Positions 54,672-64,000 of a stretch of DNA of 64,000 bases are shown piece after piece. The translations under genes and the position numbers were made by a program. Positions within the stretch are counted from its first letter, which is position 1; each line of letters opens with the position of its first letter. Source of the DNA: Blepharisma japonicum (taxonomy: Eukaryota; Ciliophora; Heterotrichea; Heterotrichida; Blepharismidae); assembly GCA_949751835.1 (NCBI GenBank), contig CATKHK010000023.1:124001-188000 (forward strand). The letters are read 5' to 3'. The notes below the pieces were generated by a model. The model saw only the letters and a list, made by a program, of their open reading frames with translations, was not told the DNA's origin and made no database searches.

Positions 54672-55221
54672 TTCAAATTTAACGTTTAGTTTCAAATTTA
54701 TAATGTCTTCAATTTCATTAAATTTTCAATGAATTTTATTATCAATTTATTAAATTACTTTTATGGATTCATATGTCTTGAAAATATGAAAATTAGCATG
54801 ACTTTTATATATTTTAAATATTTTTACATTGTGATAATTTATTCAGCCAGCATTATATTATTGTAGATAAAAATTTTGATTATGTCTGAGAATGATCAAC
54901 TCTTTTAAATGCTGCTTCAAGAATATTATATTGAGGTCTAAGCATTAACAGCGTATCAGATGACAATATGAGATTATATCTTAAACTTGCTTTAAAATAA
55001 GCAACAGCCTTCATAACATAAACGATATTTTATGACTAATTTACCAATGGGATCATAAAATGTTTTGAGTTTTTGAGGAGAAAGGTTAGAAATATATTAT
55101 TATAAGAATTTAATTCTTGCTTTCAATTTTTAAAAAGTGATTATAATAAATTAACTCTCCGAGCTAAAACATTTACTTTGATTACCTTTTCAAAACATAT
55201 TTTAAGAATAATAAATTCTAA
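54672..55221. other. Spacer without recognisable gene
   Basis: 550 bp between two + strand genes, AT-rich; no frame, repeat or RNA structure recognised. Confidence 0.6.
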
Positions 55222-57963
55222 ATGGGCAGTCAGCTGACCAAGAACTATGACGTGGATAGAGAGCCACTCAGCTTTGGAGGTATCGGTGGACCTTGGAAAA
55301 TTTATGGCGCGACTCGTAAAGACCGTGAAAAATCTCCTGTTTCAATCTTTATGTTCGATAAGAAAACAATAGATAGGAAACCGGACAAAAATGACACAAT
55401 TAATCGACTAAAACTTGAAGTGACTAATCTCGTCCGCCTCAGGCATCCCTGCATTCTTCAAGTTGTAGAGCCTTTACTAGAAGATAAAAACACCTTGGCA
55501 TTTATTACAGAACCAGTGCAGTATTGCTTAGGCGACTTATTAAGGAGGCCACACATTTTAAGTACCATCTTATGTGATACTGAAGTCAGATTAGGGCTAC
55601 TTGATTTAATTCAAGCAATTGCTTTTATCCACACTGAAGCTCGGATGATTCATTTTGCAATTTGCCCAGATAATATTTATATCACCATCAAAGGAAAGTG
55701 GAAATTAGCTGGTTTTGGGTTTGCTTCTTCAATAACAGCAGAGCAGGTAGCTAATTTGGATCCTTCGCTTGATATTGTGCTTTCAGGGAAAACTATGAGG
55801 TACCAAGCTGAGCTTGAGAAATTGGCACCTATGCTACATTTTACAGCACCAGAAGTTGTCAGTACAAAATCATCTGGGCAGCAGGCAGATATATTTTCAT
55901 TTGGTTGCACGATCTTTGCTATTTATAAAGCATTATCTAACACATCTTCTGATATTTTTCTGTTATCAATTGAAGAGTATTCAGTGGGTGGGCATAGAAA
56001 CTCATGTTTAACAGTCCAAAGAATGGGCCCTACACTTGTGAACTGTGTTCCTGACTTTTTAGGAGAAAATGTATTAAGAATGGTTAATGTGAATCCTCAA
56101 GACCGTTCTAATTTGCATGAACTTTCAGTTTCCAAAGCTTTTCAAACACCTTTTGTAAAAGCAATTTACTATCTTGAACACCTACAAGAAAAACAAGAGT
56201 CTCAAAAGCTCCAATTTTTCAAAGGACTAACTCAAATTATCGACAAATTCGATAGAGTCATTATGAATAAGAGGCTCCTTCCCGCTTTAGTTCAAAACAT
56301 GCAGCATCCTAGTATGACCCCATTTATTCTTCCAAACATTTTGAGCATAATAAAAACTTGTGAGATTTCTAAAGAATTATTCCAATCAAGCATATGGCCA
56401 AGTATAGCAAAACTGTCATCTGGAAAAGAAATGCCAGCTCAGAGTTTTTATTTGATTTTAAGCGAAATTGATGTGCTTATGAATTATACTGATGATGAAC
56501 AATGGAAAAAATTTTTGATGCCGCTTGCTTTTAAAGGATATGATTGTGGAGTCGCTCAAATTCAAGAGACTTTGATGGTTAAAACTCCAGAAATGGTCAA
56601 AAAAATACGAGACAATATGTATGTAAGAGTTCAGGTATTGCCAAGATTTCTGGGTGGAATTCTAAATGCAAAAAGTCCAAGCGTGAGAGAAGCAGGACTT
56701 CATTCTCTGGCTCAGATTTATTCGATTTTTGATAGATCAACTATGGTCGAGTCTATTCTACCATCATTAGAAAAATTCAAAAAACTTGATGTCACAGGGA
56801 ATATGATTATGCACTTATTAGATGTCTATGAAGGAATTTCAAAATCACTTGGCCATAAAACTACAGCTATTAATATTATTCCTGCCCTTGTCCCATTATT
56901 AGTTGAAGGAGAAGTAAATAAATCTCAGTTCGAAAGACTGAGCAATAGTTTAATGGCAATGATAAATATGATTAAAGATGCAAGATCTGGAGAATTGCAA
57001 GAAACAGTCGAAGATGCAAAAATTGAACTGAATCCAGATGCAGATAAGCCGCCTGAGGAACCTAATGAAGTTTTTAATGATATCTTTGAAAGTGGAGGCG
57101 CGCCGATATTTGAAGCGCCGATTGATGGAGGAGCTAAAAAACAAGAGGTCCTAAACAGCGGAGGAAGCAATACAAAAAACCCAGCACAAACCTCATATGA
57201 GATGCCAGGCAGAATGAAATTTGAAGCAGATAATACAATGAATTTTAATCCACAGCCAAATCTACAAATCAATCAGCCTAATCCTATGAGATTTGAGCAA
57301 CAGATAAATCCAATGAATGCTGGAAATAGATATGAACCACAACAAGGCCTTTCTACTCTTTCAAAGCCAATGAGACTAGATTCTCAAACAAATTCGATGA
57401 GATTTGAACCACAAATAAATCCTATGGGAGCACCAACTTCTATGAAATTTGAGGATCCAAGTATGGGTAACTCTGGTAATATGTTTGGGAAAATGACTTT
57501 GAAAACTCAAGATAACCAAAATGAAGATGATTTTTGGAAAACAAACGGTATGAACTTAAATAAAAGTCAGGGGCCAAAACCTATTCAAGCCTTGAGACCT
57601 CCATCTCCACTGCTTTCTAAGCAAACACCTCAGCCTAATCAAATTCCACAGCTAAGTCAAAATTCTTTTCAGCCGAATTACCCACCTGTCTCTCAAAACT
57701 TTAAATCTTCATTCACAGAGCAACAATTTCAGCCTCCTCAGCGTGAAAAATCTCCTTTACAATTTCAGGCTCCACAGGAAAATTTTTCATTTAAAGCTAC
57801 AGGACCTCAAAATACTCCATTCAGCTTGCCACCACCTTCTCAGCCTCAAGGAGGTGTAAAACGAAATAATAATCCATTTGAGAAGCCAAAAGTTAAAATA
57901 GATACCGAAGACTTTTTTAATGAATTCCTACAAGGGAAAAAAGACCCATTTGATGGTCTTTAG
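55222..57963 (+). CDS. SCY1-like pseudokinase (SCYL2-like), clathrin traffic
   Basis: 913 residues, uninterrupted, TAG stop. The N-terminal kinase-like domain (about 20-310) has LVRLRHPCILQVVEPLLEDK and lacks catalytic residues: HRD is H-F-A in MIHFAICPDNIYI and DFG is G-F-G in KLAGFGFASS, so it is a pseudokinase. A HEAT-like helical region follows (about 320-600), then a long Asn/Gln/Pro-rich tail with repeated MRFEPQINPM-type segments and NNPFEKP, DPF motifs that bind EH and AP2-appendage domains. SCYL2 (CVAK104) works with clathrin at TGN/endosomes. MGSQ at the start is a possible myristoylation site. Confidence 0.9.
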   Translation: MGSQLTKNYDVDREPLSFGGIGGPWKIYGATRKDREKSPVSIFMFDKKTIDRKPDKNDTINRLKLEVTNLVRLRHPCILQVVEPLLEDKNTLAFITEPVQYCLGDLLRRPHILSTILCDTEVRLGLLDLIQAIAFIHTEARMIHFAICPDNIYITIKGKWKLAGFGFASSITAEQVANLDPSLDIVLSGKTMRYQAELEKLAPMLHFTAPEVVSTKSSGQQADIFSFGCTIFAIYKALSNTSSDIFLLSIEEYSVGGHRNSCLTVQRMGPTLVNCVPDFLGENVLRMVNVNPQDRSNLHELSVSKAFQTPFVKAIYYLEHLQEKQESQKLQFFKGLTQIIDKFDRVIMNKRLLPALVQNMQHPSMTPFILPNILSIIKTCEISKELFQSSIWPSIAKLSSGKEMPAQSFYLILSEIDVLMNYTDDEQWKKFLMPLAFKGYDCGVAQIQETLMVKTPEMVKKIRDNMYVRVQVLPRFLGGILNAKSPSVREAGLHSLAQIYSIFDRSTMVESILPSLEKFKKLDVTGNMIMHLLDVYEGISKSLGHKTTAINIIPALVPLLVEGEVNKSQFERLSNSLMAMINMIKDARSGELQETVEDAKIELNPDADKPPEEPNEVFNDIFESGGAPIFEAPIDGGAKKQEVLNSGGSNTKNPAQTSYEMPGRMKFEADNTMNFNPQPNLQINQPNPMRFEQQINPMNAGNRYEPQQGLSTLSKPMRLDSQTNSMRFEPQINPMGAPTSMKFEDPSMGNSGNMFGKMTLKTQDNQNEDDFWKTNGMNLNKSQGPKPIQALRPPSPLLSKQTPQPNQIPQLSQNSFQPNYPPVSQNFKSSFTEQQFQPPQREKSPLQFQAPQENFSFKATGPQNTPFSLPPPSQPQGGVKRNNNPFEKPKVKIDTEDFFNEFLQGKKDPFDGL

Positions 57964-58326
57964 TATAATTATTTATCAAATAATGCACATTCTTTATATC
58001 GTGTATATTTATTGTATATATATTTATGTTGATAAATAAATAATTATTCAATTTTCCTTTTTTCTTTAGTTATATCAATTTTATTCTAAAAGTTATTTAT
58101 TTTTAAAAAGGCTTTTATAAAAACCTGATCTAATCCTAGATAGGCACAATATAAAAATAAAAAAATATAATGTTACAGATTTTTTTGCAATTTTATTGGC
58201 AATTTAAGGAATGAATAATATATACTTGATAAAATTTCTTATTTTACTATTTGATTCTAAAACTTCGAGTCTAAAGGTTTTATGAATTGTTATTTTCTAT
58301 ATCAATACTTATATCCAAAAATTAAT
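57964..58326. other. Spacer with an inverted repeat
   Basis: 363 bp between two + strand genes. Contains the inverted repeat at 57965-58047 described separately; the rest is AT-rich and empty. Confidence 0.55.
57965..58047. repeat. Imperfect inverted repeat just downstream of SCYL2-like gene
   Basis: Arm 1 ATAATTATTTATCA (57965-57978) pairs with arm 2 TGATAAATAAATAATTAT (58030-58047); arm 2 has one extra TTTA unit. The loop is about 51 bp. It starts 2 bp after the stop codon of the SCYL2-like gene. It may be a 3'-UTR hairpin or the remnant of a small element; AT richness makes chance possible. Confidence 0.45.
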
Positions 58327-59136
58327 ATGGCAGAAGTCGTGGCTGGGTTTTTCCAAGGCTTAGGGATGGCATTAAGCAGTTATCCTTTAGAGTAAATGAT
58401 ATATAGTACAATAAAAGTTAGAATGCAATCAGGAAATTTTTCTTCGGTGAATGAATGTATCAAAAATTCTTTCAAAAATCACGGATTAGTTGGATTTTAC
58501 CGTGGAGTTGGTAGCTTGATTTATACTTCTCCACTTAGAAGCTCAATGTCTTTGGCTTTATATAACAATGCACGAAATAGATTAAAATGCGAGACGCCGT
58601 TTTACAACGGTATAGGAGCTGGAGCTATTACGGGAGGATTTATGGCATCAATTGTATGCCCTATTGAAGTAATTAAGTGTTCTATTCAGACTTCAAGCAA
58701 AAAATTAAAGACTTTTGAATATGCAAAGACTTTGTATAAAAATCACGGGATTAAAATATTTTACCAAGGCTTAAAGATTACCCTTTTAAGAGAGCTTGTC
58801 GGATTTTCCGTATTTTTCGGTACTTATGAGCACATGAAAACAATATTAACGAATAAATATCAGAAAATCCCAAATTGAGGGTATTTTTTAGCTGGCTCTA
58901 TTTCTGGAGTTATTTGTACGATAAGTGTGTTTCCTATAGATACAATAAAAACAGTCTTTCAAACTAACAATTCAAAACTTACATATCCCCAAACGGTAAA
59001 ATTTATTTTATCTAGCGGAGGAGCTTCAAGATTTTGGAAAGGTTTGCTGCCTTCTGCTTTGAGATCACTTATTTCATTCGGGACTGGGTTTTTTGCTTAT
59101 GAGCAAGTTAAAAGCTGTTTACTAAGCATCTCTTAG
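58327..59136 (+). CDS. Mitochondrial carrier family protein
   Basis: 264 residues, three solcar repeats. A 15-nt intron GTAAATGATATATAG at 58392-58406 interrupts the first signature; splicing gives YPLDTIKVRMQ. The second repeat has CPIEVIKCSIQ, and the third, after a UGA=Trp (58876-58878, IPNWGYFLAG), has FPIDTIKTVFQ. All three keep the P-x-D/E-x-x-K gate motif, with helix 2/4/6 features FYRGVGSLIYTSPLRS, FYQGLKITLLRE and FWKGLLPSALRS. Inner mitochondrial membrane transporter; PLDTIKVRMQ and compact length recall S-adenosylmethionine carriers, but the substrate is not certain. Confidence 0.93.
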
Positions 59137-59503
59137 TAGAGGTGTTAATTTACTAATTAAAAAAAAGTTTTTAAAGGCTAATAGATTAGATGGCTCTATA
59201 AAATATTTGAATAAATTATGTTGAATCTTGGAATTCAATCAATAAATTCTTCCATCTATATCCTTTTAGATGATAAAAATTTTTAATAGCTTTGCAAAGC
59301 AATGATAATATCCAAAGCGATTTCCTGCCAATTTAATAAAAAAATTCATACTTATTTTATATTAAATTATTTATTAATTCTCAGAAACAATTTTTTTTAA
59401 TATATAAAATCAAGTTATAAATATAAGCAAAACTTCAATGTAAATTACCCAACTAAAGATAATAATTAATTTATTCATTTTAATACAACTGTAACTTTGT
59501 TCT
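59137..59503. other. Convergent intergenic spacer
   Basis: 367 bp between the 3' ends of the carrier (plus) and a minus-strand gene. AT-rich, nothing recognised. Confidence 0.6.
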
Positions 59504-60082
59504 TTACTCATGGCCAAAAGAGGAATAAACCGAAGGTTTCAAAAATGAATGATCTCCTCTTCTAGTTTCTGAGGGATATCTATAAATAGAAGGCAATAAC
59601 TTCTCTTTAAATGTATGAGATCTCTCTGAAGATTGTGCATATTTAGCTCTCAATTGTATTGCGACTTTCATTTTATCCATTTTGGATTTTAAGTTTACTA
59701 TGCTTTTGGAGCTACCATCAGGTAGTCTTTCTGCACTTGTATTGGGAGTTCTCTTTCTCGGAGGGCTAATATTATTTTCTAGACGTAAATGAGCTAAAAT
59801 TCTTGAAGTCGATTCCAAAGGTGGCTTTATAATTGGCCTTGGAGTTTTAGAACTTCCACTCACTTCTCTGTTTTCTAATTTTGGAAGTTTCAATTGGCTA
59901 ACTCCTTGAATTTGTTGTTTAGGCAGTTGCTTAGAGGGAGAAACTGATAGCGTAGAATTAAGCCGCTCTAAAAAGTCAGGTGTCTTTGCAACTGCTTCAG
60001 ATTCGCGTGTATCAATTTCTCCAGTTCTTCCAAGTGTAGATGCTTTGTTCTTAAACCTCTCTAAAAACTTCTCTGATGCCAT
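59504..60082 (-). CDS. Basic disordered protein of unknown function
   Basis: 192 residues, ATG to TAA, no UGA. Low hydrophobicity and many Ser, Pro, Lys and Arg; short conserved-looking segments FLERFKNKASTLGR and LLPSIYRYPSET could be interaction motifs. It sits just downstream of, and on the same strand as, the SHIPPO-repeat gene, and its composition would suit a ciliary/microtubule-associated protein, which is only a guess. Confidence 0.65.
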   Translation of the reverse strand: MASEKFLERFKNKASTLGRTGEIDTRESEAVAKTPDFLERLNSTLSVSPSKQLPKQQIQGVSQLKLPKLENREVSGSSKTPRPIIKPPLESTSRILAHLRLENNISPPRKRTPNTSAERLPDGSSKSIVNLKSKMDKMKVAIQLRAKYAQSSERSHTFKEKLLPSIYRYPSETRRGDHSFLKPSVYSSFGHE

Positions 60083-60209
60083 ATAATAATTCTAAAATTT
60101 ACATTATTATGATTACATAATCGTTTTAATCAGCATAGGCAATAATCTATTACTCATATTAACTTGTTTAAAATAATCGTTAATTTTAAAGAGACTTAAA
60201 TAATTGTTT

Positions 60210-62072
60210 TTAGCGACCAGCTTTAGCGTAAGTCGGCAAATTTCCAATTGAAGAGTGAAGTTCATAATTTCCAGGTCCAGGACTATCTGACCTTTGTTTA
60301 CCATTTCTTTGGGATGAGCCAAATCCCCATTTAGGACCTCCTATTTTCCCTCTAATATCGTATAATCCTGGCCCAACTGCGCTTTGGGACTTAGCCAAAC
60401 TGTGTAATTCATTTCTTTTGTCTTTTCCTACACTCCAGCTCGGGTTTGATGCACCTTTATTTGGGTTGTAAGATCCTGGGCCAGGTGTTGTATATGCAGG
60501 ATTTTTTGATGTTTTAGCGCTCATTGAATATGCAGGGCCATCTCTCCCACTTTTTACATTATATCCACCAGGGCCAGGGGTATCTGTTACATTGGATAAT
60601 GGCTGTCTTTTACCTGTACCAAATAAAGGTGCTGTTTTGTTAAAATCTTTCCCAACATTATATGCTCCTGGTCCAGGGCTTCCTGCATTTCCAGATTGAG
60701 GACGCCTACTTGTCCCAAAGCCATAATTAGGTGCTCCATAATTTGGATGAGGATTATATGCCCCAGGTCCAGGAAACTCCCCAAGATTTTTTTCTTCTAT
60801 ATTTGGATGTCTTCCTGACATGCTTCAAGCTTTTTGATCTAAGCTGCTTCTCATTTCATATTGCCCTGGGCCTATATCAGTGCTTCCACCTCTTTTATCT
60901 CTTTTCTCTGTACCAAATCCCCATTTTGGTCCTGCAGTCTGTGGCCTACCTGAGTAACTTCCAGGTCCAGGGAATTGATTTCGAACTGTATCAGGTTTAT
61001 CATCATCTCTTCTTGCACTTCCAATTCTATATGATGGAGAAGCTCGATCAGTCATTGATCCTCCAGGATTATAATGCCCAGGGCCAGGAGTTTTTGGTCG
61101 ATCTCCTTTGTCTGATCTTCCTGGCATTGAATATTGAGGCCCTTCATTTGTATTCCTAAATTCATATGTTCCTGGACCAGGGGTATTTTCTGATTGTGAT
61201 AAAGGCTTTCTTTTTCCAGTTCCTAATTTTGGTCCAGATGAGCTAGGTCTAAGAGTGTGCTCATAAGCTCCAGGCCCAGGCTGCTTTTCTCCATTTTTTG
61301 TAAAATCACTTCTACCTGAACGGCCAATTGTGTAGGAAGGCATTTTCCCTTGGCCTTCAGGACTATAAGCTCCAGGTCCAGGCACTTTTAATTTCTCAGT
61401 TCCAGCGCCATCTGGATATTTCCCGCTTATACTTCATCCTTTGCTATTTAGAGTTCCTCCCATCTCATACGCTCCAGGACCAGGATCGTCTGTTTTTGAA
61501 TTTTTATTTCTGTCTTCACTACCAAATCCCCATTTTGGTGCTGCACTTTGAGGCCTATTTTCATAGCTTCCTGGACCTGGGTATTCAGCTGCATGCTTAG
61601 TCATATAATTATCTCTCTGAGAAGTTCCAATTCTAGCACTTATTGGTCTTTCTTTTGTAGTAAAATCATTTAAATCTTGCTCATAATATCCAGGACCTGG
61701 ACTGTCTCCTAATCCTTTTGAAGAGTATTTTCTCTGAATACTATACTGAGGCCCTTCTTGGACCTTTGAAGGAATTTGATAGGTTCCAGGTCCAGGATTA
61801 GCCAAAGTGTCGCTTAGTGGATCTCTTTTACTCGTTCCCAGTTTTGGAGCTGGCGAATGCTCTTTTTTCTCAGGATTATAGGAGCCTGGACCAGGAGCCT
61901 CAGCTGATTTTCCAGTAAAATCATATCTGTTGCTTGTGCCAATTCTATATTGTGGAGGTTGCTCATAAGTCGCTTCTTTAGGAGAATACGCTCCTGGGCC
62001 TGGGGCACGGGAATCTAGCTTGTTTGCGTATTTTTGCGCAAAACTTCATGCTGGTCTTGATGTCAAATGCAT
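60210..62072 (-). CDS. SHIPPO-repeat (STPGR, ODF3-like) ciliary protein
   Basis: 620 residues, starting at ATG 62072 (MHLTSRPAWSFAQKY; Trp by UGA), with further UGA=Trp at 61434-61436 and 60825-60827. It carries about 18 repeats of the form PGPG-x-Y, for example APGPGAYSP, NPGPGTYQ, SPGPGYYE, TPGPGHYNP, spaced about 30-35 residues, each with a downstream G-T-S/K-R or W-G-F-G element (PKWGFGSSQR). SHIPPO proteins are microtubule-associated proteins of axonemes and sperm tails (ODF3, CIMAP). In a ciliate it probably lies in cilia or the cortex. Stop TAA at 60210-60212. Confidence 0.93.
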
Positions 62073-62215
62073 ATTTAAAGTTTATAATTGTCATTTGAAC
62101 TTAAAAAGCAAGCAGTTATTTAAAGGGGAAAGCAAAAATAATCAGTTTTTGAAATTTGACTCTATAGATGGATGTTAATGTCTATATTAATGGATATTGT
62201 CATAATAAAATTTAT

Positions 62216-64000
62216 TTAGAGACTAAATAATCTACTTATGAGTTCTTCAGTATCTCCATCTAGGCTACCTAATTGGCGCCCTTCAACATTATCTGAGTAG
62301 ATATCTCCGTTGAATCTAACGATCGCAACATCAGAACCATAAGCTTCAGTTAAAATAAGCCAAATATCTTCACTGACATCGACATAATCTTCTCCAGACC
62401 TCAGCCCATCTTTCATGCTGCCATTTTCATAGAAAAAATATTGATTATTCTTTATTTGTCCAGGAGGTTTTGGATCTTCAATTGCAGATCTCTTAAATAA
62501 AAATGATTCCCAGGATTTTATCCAAGATTTTGGTATGAAGAATCTTGGAAATTCACTTGGTCCATCTTTGACTCTCTTATATAGACCTTTTTCAAAATCA
62601 ATTCTTTCTTCAAGCCTCCTTTTGGTTTCCAAGCATTGTTCGCATGGATTATTTGCGATAATTGGCTCACCTTTATAGCCGACATCATCTCTTATTTGTT
62701 CCCATTGTCAATGACTGATTGGCATTAAATCGTTTTCTTGCACTTCTACACTTAAAAATGAATGACTACAATAATATTTATTGAAGTTTATTGGACCTGG
62801 GTTCGAAAGAGAATAATACCTATAAACCCATTCTTTTGGAATATAAATATCAGAACCATTTGAAAAAATTTTAGGACGCTTCACAGGAAACTTTGTATAT
62901 ATAGCAACAAAGGTTTGCGCCTCTCTTACTTTTTCATCACTACATTCTTTTACGTATTTATCGTCGCACTCATATCATTTTCATCCATGATCAAAATCTC
63001 TGAAATAGGCAAGATAATGCCCTTTGAATATCCTAGCGATATCGCCATCATGCTTAATTACGCAAGATAAATTATAAATAGGACTGCCACCTTCTGAAAA
63101 CTCGTCAAGTTTTAGTGTAAATGGAGTGATCACATCCGTTGTAATTTTTGATCCTCCTAAGCGGGAATAATTACGCCTTTTCAAATTAATCACCAAAATA
63201 TCTGGAAACTTTTTAATTTTATATTGCTGAGTGCATGGAGCTTTTGTTCCACATTCTTCACAAAAACGTAAGTTATCTGGATCTATCAAATCTTGAGGGC
63301 TGCAGAGTAATTGTAAACAGTCATATAGATTAACTACTTGTCCACTAAATATAACTTACCTGCTTATTTTTTTCCAAAATGAACCTTTTTTTGATATATA
63401 GTAAGCTCTATCTTGATCTTCTAATAAAGCCTCTGATCTTTGTGCGAAACTTGCAATTTCTTTCTTATCCTGAGGTATTGCTAGTGAAATTTCACCAAAC
63501 TCTTCTTCGTTTTTATTGACAGCTCCGCAGTTGTGGCACCTCAATTCATTTATCATTGTTCCTTTAATAGATTCAGAGATAATTGATGCTTTATCAATTT
63601 TCCCTCTAAGGTAGGTATCTAAATTATCAAAAAAGAGCCGAAAGAATTCTTGAACGTCTTGTTGGTCTCTCTCAGCATACTCAGGGTTGAGGGCAGGTAT
63701 TAATTTAACGAATTTATCAGGAGAAATCACGATATGCCCACTCCAGATAAGTTTAAGAATTTCTCTAAACTGATAAATTAGAGTATTGGATTGGGACTCA
63801 TCAAGTATTTGATTCAAAACTGGATCTTTTCGGAGATAAGTTTGGATTGGTAACATTCTAGCAATGCATTGGAGAGCTGTGCTCACAAAGCAAGTGTTTC
63901 CCAAGTTTTTCATCCCAGTGAACCTTTTATTTCTCTCTTTAATATTATGATAGCCAAGTGACTCCGCAATTACTTTAAACATTCTGCTCAAGGTTATTTT
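62216..64000 (-). CDS. Ubiquitin-specific protease with C-terminal DUSP domain (5' end possibly outside window)
   Basis: At least 583 residues from ATG 63982; the frame stays open to the window edge (no stop), so a longer start is possible. The catalytic Cys lies in NLGNTCFVSTALQ, the zinc knuckle is ELRCHNCG ... RFCEECGTKAPC, and the His box is GHYLAYFRDFDHGWKWYECDD, where two Trp are UGA. A 15-nt intron GTAAGTTATATTTAG (63345-63359) joins KKIS-S to GQVVNLYDC. A DUSP-type domain ends the protein (FIPKSWIKSWESFLFK, GEDYVDVSEDIWLILTEAYG). A deubiquitinase of the USP48/USP20-like class; TAA stop at 62216-62218. Confidence 0.93.

Noticed and set aside
1-64000. CRISPR arrays, insertion sequences, integrases, viral genes
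   Set aside because: No regularly spaced repeats and no transposase, integrase or capsid-like reading frame were seen.

Overview
The window is ciliate macronuclear-type DNA, most likely from a heterotrich of the Blepharisma type. Three things seen directly support this. (1) UGA is read as tryptophan. Dozens of in-frame TGA codons interrupt otherwise continuous genes, several at positions where the family has an invariant Trp (CK2 alpha DMW-SLG, the F-box-associated W-x-A-R-x-DCG motif), and genes end in TAA or TAG. (2) Spliceosomal introns are tiny: seven convincing 15-nt introns, GTAA...TAG, all with A at position 10. (3) Genes are AT-rich and tightly packed, with intergenic gaps often under 50 bp and no bacterial-style operons. 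The species name is an inference; code, intron size and gene density are what the sequence shows.

Layout. 1-4.9 kb: TRM1 tRNA methyltransferase, Pol III subunit RPC8, a small MGCGSS-type lipidated protein, histone H4, a structured non-coding island, a divergent small GTPase and a DHHC palmitoyltransferase. 5.3-12.1 kb: RING/TRAF-type E3, ankyrin-AGC kinase, stand-alone receiver domain, a small type I membrane protein, an ankyrin-like protein and a dual-specificity phosphatase. 12.1-24.2 kb: a fungal/plant-type tRNA ligase directly downstream of a TPLATE-like trafficking subunit, an MMTAG2 homologue, a membrane RBR E3, coiled-coil and PLAC8 proteins. 24.5-31.7 kb: PH-TM-START protein, 4-TM protein, H2B, an allantoinase-like pseudoenzyme and TrmO. 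32.3-36.5 kb: a tandem pair of Cys-rich, probably GPI-anchored surface proteins. 36.7-42.4 kb: disordered proteins, a DYRK kinase, a second structured island and a tandem duplication of F-box/FBA genes, one copy frameshifted. 43.7-53.1 kb: C2H2 protein, a third structured island, CK2 alpha, 4-TM protein, C2HC protein, cNMP-binding protein and an ankyrin/poly(A)-polymerase fusion. 53.6-64 kb: tail-anchored protein, a membrane protein ending in PAM2 motifs, SCYL2-like pseudokinase, mitochondrial carrier, SHIPPO-repeat ciliary protein and a USP deubiquitinase running to the right edge.

Functional themes: RNA metabolism (TRM1, tRNA ligase, TrmO, nucleotidyltransferase, PAM2 protein, RPC8), clathrin/endosomal traffic (TPLATE-like, SCYL2-like), ubiquitin signalling (RING-TRAF, RBR, FBA pair, USP) and phospho-signalling (AGC, DYRK, CK2, DSP, receiver). 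The genes look individually transcribed. The most unusual items are the ankyrin-coiled-coil-TRF4 fusion, the membrane-anchored PAM2 protein, the insert-bearing amidohydrolase pseudoenzyme, the tRNA ligase, and three unexplained GC-richer islands with repeated hairpins.
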